From Candidatus Onthoplasma faecigallinarum (GTDB lineage: Bacteria; Bacillota; Clostridia; Christensenellales; UBA1242): a stretch of 35,134 bases of DNA. A program made the translations under genes and the position numbers. A model generated the notes under the pieces. That model ran no database searches, was not told where the DNA came from, and was given only the letters and a program-made list of their open reading frames with translations. This document shows positions 1 to 8,200 of this stretch, in pieces (the first letter of the stretch is position 1; every line of letters begins with the position of its first letter). The stretch spans positions 1 through 35,134 of the forward strand of contig DVMB01000071.1 in NCBI GenBank assembly GCA_018715225.1. Reading direction: 5' to 3'.

Positions 1-1417
1 TGGCATCATGGGCGGAATAGAGAGCGGAACATATCCTGACACAAAAAATGTATTGTTAGAAAGTGCCAATTTCTATTACGCCAACATTCGACGCAGTTCG
101 CACGCTCTCGGGCTAAGCAGTGATAGTAGCATACGTTACGCAAAAGGAGTGAATGTTGAAAATACCGATATTGGTTTGAAACGTGCTTTGAATATAATCA
201 CAAAATTAAAAGCGGGAAATATCTCAAACGTCATTGTCGATAAAAACAATGGTCTACCTAAACCTCGCACAATCAAAAGCAATATTGTGAGGATCAACGA
301 ACGTCTTGGTCTAAATATAGAGACTGATGTCATGGTAGATATATTGAATCGTTTGGATATAAAGACACATGTAGAGGGCGACAGCCTTGTGTCCACCCCA
401 CCAGCAAACAGGACTGACCTAGAGAGAGATTGCGATATATGCGAAGAAATAGGGCGAATCTACGGGCTAGATAAAATTTCTCAAGACGCTTCAACTTCCA
501 GCGACTTTTCTACCGTGGGCGAATTGACTGTTGAGCAGAAGAATATAAATAAGTTAAAAACTATGTCCGCCTATACTGGATACAATGAAATAATGACATG
601 GCAATTTGGTTCGCCAAAAACTATAACAAATGCAGGATTAGATCCAGACAAACATATAAAGATACTGAATCCTATCGGTCAAGATTATAGCGTGGTTCGT
701 ACTAGCCTAATTCCAGCCATGCTCAACACCATATCGTTTAACCTAAAACAAGGGAACAAAGATTTAAAACTATTTGAACTAGCACGAGTATTCATTGCTA
801 AACAATTACCTTTGACCGAACTACCTGATGAGCATAGTAATCTCTGCCTTAGTCTAACTGGAGATTATGATTTCTACAAATTGAAAAACGATTTGAACAA
901 AATCATGTCAAGTATTGGTGTTCATCTAGATTATAGACAAGCGAAAATTCCACAAATGCACCCAGGAATCTGTGCAGAAATATTGTTATACAATAGACCT
1001 GTAGGATATATTGGAGAAGTTCATCCAAATATTTTGAGCAACTTTGAGATATCTCAAAAAGTGTACATTGCGGAAATCAATCTGTCTAACGCAATAATTA
1101 GACTTAACGATAGACACACCGGCAACGCTCCAGAAAAATTACCTTATATCACTCGAGACCTTGCCTTTGTGCTAGACAAAGATGTCCCAGCAAACAAAAT
1201 CATAGAAGTTGCGTTAAAAGCAAACAGATCGAGTGTTGTCGCTTGTAAAATATTTGATGTCTACACATCAAAAAGCATTGGCGGAAACAAAAAGAGTGTG
1301 GCAATCACACTCTCAATAAAACAGGGTGAAAAACCTCTAAATGAAGCAGAGATCGCACCTATAGTTGATTCAGTTTTGCAGGCTGAAATCAAAAACTTTG
1401 ATGCAAAACTTAGATAG
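1..1417 (+). CDS. pheT: Phenylalanine--tRNA ligase beta subunit, 3' part (5' end outside window)
   Basis: C-terminal about 470 residues of the beta subunit of the alpha2-beta2 phenylalanyl-tRNA synthetase, which charges tRNA-Phe in the cytoplasm. The reading frame is open to the window edge (the codons before the first ATG give Gly-Ile, so the protein reads GIMGG), showing that the ATG at 8 is internal. The end of the B3/B4 region (GIMGG, LLESANF, and SSIRYAKGVN where the family has AS.RFEKG) is followed by a B5 domain at about residues 85-155 of the visible part. Then comes the catalytic-like core with NPIGQDYSVVRTSLIP. A C-terminal FDX-ACB anticodon-binding domain (from PYITRDLAFVLD to the end) completes the protein. 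The gene ends at TAG and faces gerC only 6 bases away; its terminator lies inside gerC. pheS would be expected upstream. Confidence 0.96.
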   Translation, partial: GIMGGIESGTYPDTKNVLLESANFYYANIRRSSHALGLSSDSSIRYAKGVNVENTDIGLKRALNIITKLKAGNISNVIVDKNNGLPKPRTIKSNIVRINERLGLNIETDVMVDILNRLDIKTHVEGDSLVSTPPANRTDLERDCDICEEIGRIYGLDKISQDASTSSDFSTVGELTVEQKNINKLKTMSAYTGYNEIMTWQFGSPKTITNAGLDPDKHIKILNPIGQDYSVVRTSLIPAMLNTISFNLKQGNKDLKLFELARVFIAKQLPLTELPDEHSNLCLSLTGDYDFYKLKNDLNKIMSSIGVHLDYRQAKIPQMHPGICAEILLYNRPVGYIGEVHPNILSNFEISQKVYIAEINLSNAIIRLNDRHTGNAPEKLPYITRDLAFVLDKDVPANKIIEVALKANRSSVVACKIFDVYTSKSIGGNKKSVAITLSIKQGEKPLNEAEIAPIVDSVLQAEIKNFDAKLR

Positions 1418-1423
1418 ACCAAA

Positions 1424-2656
1424 TTAATTCTCACTTTTTACCTTGATGTCAATATTAAATTTGATGCCATCAAGGTAATTTTTTTCGCCCACTGTACTCA
1501 AATACTCTTCAAATTGCTTATTTTTTAGATTATAAAAATGTTTATAAATACTTAACAAATCTACATCATTTGAAACACAAAACGAGATTGCGTCCAACAT
1601 GTCGAGTTGCACCTTTTCTTTTATCTTTTCCACAACTGCATCAGTCAAAAAGTCTTGTTCCCTACCTAACAGATTTTTATTAATCTCGTCTTCTATGATC
1701 TCATCTATAAATACAGTTAATCCCACTTCTGCATTGTAAACTGGCACACCGTTTTCAAATTTCGGTTTTATTTTAGTATCCTTTTTCAATATATTTAAAA
1801 CAATCTTGGCGTCATTATAAATATGGTCAGTTACATTTTCTATGACGATGCTACCTTTCTGTGCATCGTTTATAAATAGATTTATTTTCTTGACCATATC
1901 TGGAGTAATGTCCATGTATTTTTTACCCTCTTTAAATACAGAAATTGTCCCATCGTTCACAAGAAATTTTTTATTTTCCTCTCCATCTCCTGTTGTAGTC
2001 ATGTTTGAATTTGAACCTGAATCAGTGTTCGCCACCTCTATTGAATTATAGTCCTCTTCTGTCTCCATTTTGATTTTGGGCATGATGCCTAGCGGAACTT
2101 TGTTGTAATAACCTATATAAAAGGTCTCTATATTGCTATCTTGAGAAAGAATATATCGCTTGTCAAAATTTATGATTTCATCTAAATTTAGGGACTTTTC
2201 TAAACTTAAGTTAGATATCGCTTGGGCAAACTCGACAATCTCTCCTGTAAAATTTATAAGAATTGCGTTTCGTCCAACCTTTTTTGCCCTCGTCATATAA
2301 TCGAGTGCTTGCATCACTCCCTCTTCACAAAGTTCGTCGCCCAGTGCCATGATTCCACATTGAGCAAAACCCATCTCTTTTCCTATCGCTAAAGATACGC
2401 TATCCACTGCCGAGCCCAGCGTATCCCCCTCGCCTGAAAACACCTGATAGTTGGCTTTTTTGTCTTGAGAAGGAGTTAGAACAGTTACTGCCACTTTGAT
2501 TTTATCCTCCACTTTGTCCACACACAACATTGTAACGATCGCATCAGTCTGGCTCATCGCCGGCTCGTTGACGGTAGGAAGGGTAAAAATCAAAACTATG
2601 ATAGACAACCACAACACCAATTTTCTAGGACTGAATAATGTTTTTAATTTTTTCAT
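1424..2656 (-). CDS. gerC: Ger(x)C family spore germination protein (GerAC type)
   Basis: Third subunit of a GerA-type germinant receptor, expected at the outer face of the inner spore membrane. The GerAC N-domain signature is present (NYQVFSGEGDTLGSAVDSVSLAIGK is the visible core, then AQCGIMALGDELCEEGV). A C-terminal domain covers about residues 230-410. At 410 residues it is slightly longer than usual. Odd point: the N-terminus has a hydrophobic stretch (LVLWLSIIVLIFTLP, about residues 13-27) but no lipobox Cys. GerAC proteins are normally lipoproteins with a G-C-W motif at this place, so this one may be anchored by an uncleaved helix. The start is supported by AAGGAG upstream. The gene overlaps gerB by 32 bases, in the usual A-B-C order. 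The family call is firm; the receptor's ligand cannot be told. Confidence 0.9.
   Translation of the reverse strand: MKKLKTLFSPRKLVLWLSIIVLIFTLPTVNEPAMSQTDAIVTMLCVDKVEDKIKVAVTVLTPSQDKKANYQVFSGEGDTLGSAVDSVSLAIGKEMGFAQCGIMALGDELCEEGVMQALDYMTRAKKVGRNAILINFTGEIVEFAQAISNLSLEKSLNLDEIINFDKRYILSQDSNIETFYIGYYNKVPLGIMPKIKMETEEDYNSIEVANTDSGSNSNMTTTGDGEENKKFLVNDGTISVFKEGKKYMDITPDMVKKINLFINDAQKGSIVIENVTDHIYNDAKIVLNILKKDTKIKPKFENGVPVYNAEVGLTVFIDEIIEDEINKNLLGREQDFLTDAVVEKIKEKVQLDMLDAISFCVSNDVDLLSIYKHFYNLKNKQFEEYLSTVGEKNYLDGIKFNIDIKVKSEN
1438..1485 (+). terminator. Rho-independent terminator of pheT inside the gerC 3' end
   Basis: Perfect 11-bp arms TTACCTTGATG (1438-1448) and CATCAAGGTAA (1468-1478) with a 19-nt loop, followed by seven T residues. 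The T tract is only on the plus-strand side, so it serves pheT, yet the whole element is coding sequence for the last residues of the opposing gerC. Confidence 0.8.
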
Positions 2657-3752
2657 CTGTCTTCTCTCCTTGTTTAATATTCTTCCTTCTATTCTTTACC
2701 GCATAACCAATCAACAACAAGAAAGGTACAATATATTGTGAAACTAACGTGATGATTGAAGCAAAATGGGTAAAGAAAACTTTTTCTAGTCCTATTGTAT
2801 TTTCTCCAATCAAACTCCAAAGGAACAAATAAATCAACACTATCAATATCGATAAGGTATTTCCTTTTATATTAAATAACATTTTTAGACCTTGGACAAT
2901 ACAATAACAATACAACGCCAACTGAACTGCCTGTGCCACTATCCACAATGACACCACCAGCCAAGACAGTTCATTGATGCTAGATTGCCCACTCGTAAAT
3001 TGGCTTATATCGCTGATGCAATAATTATGTGTAGGGCTGGTTACCTCAAAAAGTCCATAAAAAACAAAATACAAAAATTGCACCAAAAGGATAGCAAAAA
3101 TTATATATTTGACCATTTGACTTTTCTTTTCCTTAGAAAAATCAACCTTCCCAAACAGCATCAACAAAAAGGTAGCCGAACCGAACCAACTCAAATGCAC
3201 ATAAGCACTTTCAAATAACGGTAAAACTCCATCATGGAACATAGGTAAATACGACAGAATGTCGACCCCTGCAATCGCCTTAAGCCCAATATAGATGACC
3301 CCCACAACTATTGCCCAGCATATCATTTCGCTGACACGAGCGATGTTCCTTATCCCTTTGTATACCATGAATCCTACCAATATAATCAATGGCAGGACAA
3401 AAACTACCCAGTTGAATTCTGTATACAGATTTTCCACGACAAAAAATTCTAGACCCTTTGAGATGTTTGCCGATACGAGTGCATATTTGATAATCAGTAC
3501 GATCAATATGATTTTGCTCAAAACTGGACCTAGACATTCACGCATAAATTCGTATAGATTTTTTTGCCCACTTTTTTTCATGAGGTCAAGTATCAAAAAG
3601 ACATATAGTCCATCTACTATCATCAAGACCAAAGCCACTAAATAACTCATGTTCCCGCTAATAACATACATCAAACTTGGCAGAGCCAAAAATTTTAAAG
3701 CAATGAAGCTCATGAAAACCATAATGGAGAGTTGTCTATAATTAATCTTCAT
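2625..3752 (-). CDS. gerB: GerAB-type spore germination permease
   Basis: Integral membrane subunit of the germinant receptor, of the spore germination protein family within the amino acid/polyamine/organocation transporter superfamily. It is 375 residues long with about ten hydrophobic segments, beginning LSIMVFMSFIALKFLALPSLMYVI and ending with a basic tail (KNRRKNIKQGEKTDEKIKN), as expected for a germinant permease. In B. subtilis GerAB this subunit forms the germinant-binding pocket. The start ATG has AGGAGAGG upstream. It overlaps the end of gerA by 11 bases and the start of gerC by 32 bases, so translation of the three is probably coupled. Confidence 0.93.
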   Translation of the reverse strand: MKINYRQLSIMVFMSFIALKFLALPSLMYVISGNMSYLVALVLMIVDGLYVFLILDLMKKSGQKNLYEFMRECLGPVLSKIILIVLIIKYALVSANISKGLEFFVVENLYTEFNWVVFVLPLIILVGFMVYKGIRNIARVSEMICWAIVVGVIYIGLKAIAGVDILSYLPMFHDGVLPLFESAYVHLSWFGSATFLLMLFGKVDFSKEKKSQMVKYIIFAILLVQFLYFVFYGLFEVTSPTHNYCISDISQFTSGQSSINELSWLVVSLWIVAQAVQLALYCYCIVQGLKMLFNIKGNTLSILIVLIYLFLWSLIGENTIGLEKVFFTHFASIITLVSQYIVPFLLLIGYAVKNRRKNIKQGEKTDEKIKNIIQS

Positions 3753-5196
3753 CTTCGCCTCTCCTGATTGAATGTTTTCGATTGTTGGCTATTGATTTTG
3801 GCCTAAGTTTCATCTCCTTTATCGTCTTTCGCATAAAGGTATCCTTTTGGTCCTCTGGAATATATGGTGCGGTCGGTGCTAGATACGCACTTTTGTAACT
3901 GTCAAAACTGGACAAGTACGATACAACAAACACGCAGAACAAAAGCACTCCATATAGCCCTAAACATGCCCCAATTATGACCGCACACAATCTCAAAATG
4001 CTGAATTGAGCAGCCTGACCTGGAATGATATAGAACGCTATGCCCGACAGCGCCACGATCATAACGGCGGGAGGGCTGACTAGCCCCGCATTGACTGCTG
4101 TCTCGCCTAGGATCAATGCCCCCACAATAGACATAGCCATGCCAAAATATTGTGGCATACGTAAATTCGCTTCATACAATATTTCAAACAGCAAGATTAC
4201 AAACAAGATTTCCACAAACGGAGAAAATGGTATGCCTTGCGTCGTATTCATGATTGTAATCAAAAATTCTGTTGGCAAGATCTTGTAATGATATTTTTCT
4301 AGAGCGATATATAACCCCGGTAATAGTACCGCTAGAATGACGCCCACAAATCGCAGCACTCTAACAAATGCCACTCTAATAGGTTGGCTATAATAATCAT
4401 CGCTATTTTGCAGTTCTTCCAGCAACGTAAATGGCAGGGTCAGTACAATAGGACTCCCGTCCACCATGATACCTACTCGTCCTTCCAGCATTTTGCCCAC
4501 CAAAATATCTGGTTTTTCCACATCGCCAATCTGTTTGAACAAAGAATGAGTGTTTCTCTGTAGATACGAAACTAAATAATGGCTATCTATTATGCCATCT
4601 ATTTTTATTTTCTCTAGTCTCTTGGTAATGTCTTTTACCACACTTTTATCAGCAAGAGAATCAAAATAGACTATAGCGATTTGTGTCTTCGTGAGTTTGC
4701 CTATCTCCATCATTTTGACAACGAAATCTGCTGACTTTACCCTCCTACGTATTAGTGCCAAATTGTATTTTATGCTTTCGTTGAAACCTTCTCGAGGTCC
4801 TTTTATTACCACACTTGTAGGAGGTTCTTCCACCGAACGTACTGTAATTTTTTCTAGATCGCACCCCAGTATTAAATCTGCTCCGTCTACTAACAACAAA
4901 GTGTTGCCTGCAAGCATCTTGTCTATGGCGGTTTGCAGATCAGCACACTCAGTTACTTCTTGGTTTGCCAACACTTTTTCTTTCAATGTAGTAAGGGCAT
5001 CTTGCCCTTTTTCAAACGGATAACTGAGCATTGGAGATAGTATCGTGTTGTTCAGCAACAGATTGTCTGTGATTGGAGCAAAATAACAAATTGATACCTG
5101 CGTGCCAAAAAACTGCATGGTTCGTGTCTTTAAATCACTACTTTCATGCAGTTTTGTCTTTATCTCATTTAGTGTTTTTACTGCATCGACTTTCAT
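3742..5196 (-). CDS. gerA: GerAA-type spore germination protein
   Basis: Large subunit of the germinant receptor; GerAA proteins have been proposed to oligomerise as germinant-gated channels. The soluble N-terminal half (about residues 1-250) carries family motifs such as QVSICYFAPITDNLLLN and LVGKMLEGRVGIMVDGSP. The C-terminal half has about five membrane segments (from RVLRFVGVILAVLLPGLYIAL onward, then FVEILFVILLFEILYEANLRMP). The length, 484 residues, is typical. The ATG at 5196 has no Shine-Dalgarno sequence, and no alternative start is visible in frame. The gene begins 34 bases after the giant lipoprotein gene with no terminator between, so it may be read from that gene or from its own weak forespore-type promoter at 5203-5232. 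Confidence 0.95.
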   Translation of the reverse strand: MKVDAVKTLNEIKTKLHESSDLKTRTMQFFGTQVSICYFAPITDNLLLNNTILSPMLSYPFEKGQDALTTLKEKVLANQEVTECADLQTAIDKMLAGNTLLLVDGADLILGCDLEKITVRSVEEPPTSVVIKGPREGFNESIKYNLALIRRRVKSADFVVKMMEIGKLTKTQIAIVYFDSLADKSVVKDITKRLEKIKIDGIIDSHYLVSYLQRNTHSLFKQIGDVEKPDILVGKMLEGRVGIMVDGSPIVLTLPFTLLEELQNSDDYYSQPIRVAFVRVLRFVGVILAVLLPGLYIALEKYHYKILPTEFLITIMNTTQGIPFSPFVEILFVILLFEILYEANLRMPQYFGMAMSIVGALILGETAVNAGLVSPPAVMIVALSGIAFYIIPGQAAQFSILRLCAVIIGACLGLYGVLLFCVFVVSYLSSFDSYKSAYLAPTAPYIPEDQKDTFMRKTIKEMKLRPKSIANNRKHSIRRGEDED

Positions 5197-5202
5197 TAAG
5201 TG

Positions 5203-5232
5203 TAGTTTAACTAATCGTCGAAAATTTATACT
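5203..5232 (-). promoter_or_regulatory. Possible sigma-G-like promoter of gerA
   Basis: Reading on the minus strand: AGTATA (5227-5232), a 17-base spacer, TAAACTA (5203-5209). Compared with the sigma-G consensus TGMATA - 17/18 - CATAMTA, 4 of 6 and 5 of 7 bases match. The predicted transcription start would fall on the A of the gerA ATG, in keeping with the missing ribosome binding site. Weak on its own. Confidence 0.3.
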
Positions 5233-8200
5233 AACTAAATTCTAATGTGAATATATATGTGGTCATTTCATTCACTGTATCGTACAGGTTGATGACGTCG
5301 ACATTCACATTCTCATAAATTGAATTGCTGTAGTAAGAATTTATGTCGGCAACAATCGTTTCAATCGTAGAGTTAGAAGGTAGAGAGGTATTCCCCATCA
5401 TAGCACTTCTGCTGACCCTAAATTCGAAACTGCTCCTATTTGATTCGTTCACCAACAATTGATTGTATTTAGCATACAGAACTGCGTTCATGACGTATGC
5501 TTGTAATTGACTATAGCCTTGGGTTCGGTCGTATATTTGATATGTAACCTGACCATTTTCAATATATTCTTTCATATAAGTGAAGTCATCTATATCGCTT
5601 CCTGCTCCGCTGATAGTAGCGTTGATTTCATCTACTGTCATGCCAAAGGTTGCGTTTGCATAATAATCATATGTCGTGTTGCTGACTGGAAGATTGACCA
5701 AATTGCTCTCTAATAAATTTAGATGTTCGCTTAAGAAACTGTCTGTAACTAAGAAATACAAGTGCGAGGACATACCATAGCAATCTCTAAAATTATAAGG
5801 AACATAATAGTTGTCCGAATAAGTCAAATCTAATGAATACCATATTCGTGCATTGTTGTTGTCGGTAACGTCTAGATAGACTTTGTTCCAACTGTGATCT
5901 ATGCTGACATTATCGCCATTCAAGACGTAGGTATATGTCCCGTTGACTTTCCTCGTCTCTATTCCCTCTATTGCACATAGTAGAGTGAAGGCTTTTGAAT
6001 ATGCTTCTGCTGTCGCATTCCTGTTGCCGAGATAAAATTCGCCGTCATGTCCGCCCACTGCACTATTGTTCAAATCATAGAAAATACCTTCTATATAAAA
6101 TTCTTTCCTTAATCCATAATCAGCGACCGTTCCTTCCACTATTGATCCACCAGAAGTGGTCCTGTTCGCATAGTAGTTCAAATTGTATGCATATTCCAAC
6201 CAATCGAATATCGCAGTAACTTTTTCTAAATCTGTCATATTGTTGTTGATAATCGCAACCAAGACAGATTTTGCGTTGGCATACACCTGCTCTGCCACTG
6301 CACTATCCCCAACAAATCTTGGTTTTCTGCCGTATTGTACCGCCATCAATAATTGTTCGGTAGTGGTTACGTCCATCTCAGGTAGAGAATCTATCGCAAA
6401 ACTTGTAGTCGTGTTTCTCCTAGAGTAGATGTCCAAATACTGATAGTCATTGCCGTAATCGGTAGCCAGTTGAATATATGTGTTTGGAGTATCCACCTTT
6501 GGCTCATCTAATAGATTTTCATAATATATTTTGAACATTTGACTATTTGTATCGTGTGATACATTGATCTCGCTCAATACATTTAATTCTGGATATAGTT
6601 CAAGAAGTTTTTCACATAGATAACTAAAAATCGTACTTTCACTGGATGATTCAAGATGACCCAACCAAACATCATCGCCCGCAAAATTATATAATACTGA
6701 ATCGGTCGCTTCTTGAGCCAAACGCTCTAACGCCTCTACCACACTCTCTCCTTCATTTAGACGCAGATACATGCTGAGCATGTGTTCATCATCTACTCCA
6801 AATAGATAATGATACCACAACAAGTTCATTAAGTCGTTCACATCGTCAATGGCAAAATCATAATAACTTCCATACATATACACCGAATATCTCTCAAAAT
6901 CATGTTGAATGGTGTATGTGTAGTAGATAGACCAGTCATCACTGAATGGACTAGAGGTATATTCCATAGCGTTGTTCCCGGTAGAATTTACCATTGATTT
7001 TATGGATACTAAATAGTTTCCTTCTACCGTAATACTATCGTTGATGTTGTACATATCCGTGTCATACGCATGATATTCATCTATTTCGCCATTAGGATCA
7101 GTAACTCTAATGATATAATAATCAGCATGGTCGTCCCCCGTCCATGTAACCAAGAATTCGTCTGCAGAATTATTGGCATATCGTATATCTGTCGGGGTGT
7201 TTAATGTCGTCAATTTATTTAGTACTGCATATGTGCTTGATTCGTCCGAATCTCCATAATAACTATTTTTAGGAGCCAGAGCCGTAACATAAATATAATA
7301 TTCTCCCGCCTGACGAACATATTCTGTAATATCGGTCGATTGTATAACCTCGAACGGATTTTGTAGCCCTAAATCGTATAGATAATCTGTATAAGTGCCA
7401 TCATTGATCTTGACAATTCGCACTCTGTATGAAGCCGCATTGTCCTGCATGTCAAAAGACAACGTATAGATACCATCATTCTCTGCAACTCGTATGTTGG
7501 TCACCTGATTCAACTGCATTGTTAGGACAAATTCGTATGTGGCGTAACTGCTTGGCTTGACGCTTTCGCTATCGCTTGGCAAGGCTCTAACCATAATCGT
7601 ATAACTATTGGCAGATGATACGTAATTCGTGATGTCTACTTCATATAAATTTAAGCCAAAAGTAGCAGGGACATTGATTGTATTGAAGTTTACCATCACT
7701 TCGTATCTTGAGGCAAATTCTACCCCATAAAAACATAGATAATAATATGTCCTTCCATTTATTACCCTTCGAACGACTGGAGCGGGCTCATTGCTATCAT
7801 TTCTCAAAAATTCTGGAGTCGACAACACTCTTTGATGAGAGACTACCAACGAGCCTAGACTCGTCAACGCACTATTTGTGTACCCGCTATAAGGTGCTGC
7901 CACCGCCTGAATCTGCACATAATAATCTCTATATTCGCCCTCTTTTATGATGTACTGAGATAAGTCAATCACAGTGGAGGTAAACAATCTATTGATCCTC
8001 ACCGCTTCGGTATTGTCTCTCCCCATCAAGTATACATAATAGCCAATCGCATTATTAACTCCAGTAAAGGTCAACACATATGGTTCGCTATCTTGGAACC
8101 CTTGTCCGCTACCGATTATTGGAGTAGCCAACTGTATGGTATAACTCAATTCTGCTCTCACAGTCTTGATTGCAAAGTCAGCAGATATTATATGTATAGT

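Noticed and set aside
1388..1402. Small inverted repeat ATCAAA/TTTGAT after gerC on the minus strand as its terminator
   Set aside because: No T tract follows and the stem is short; gerC has no visible terminator.
7708..7950. Plus-strand open frames within the two giant genes
   Set aside because: They have no ribosome binding sites or families, and the minus-strand frames are continuous with signal peptides and repeats.
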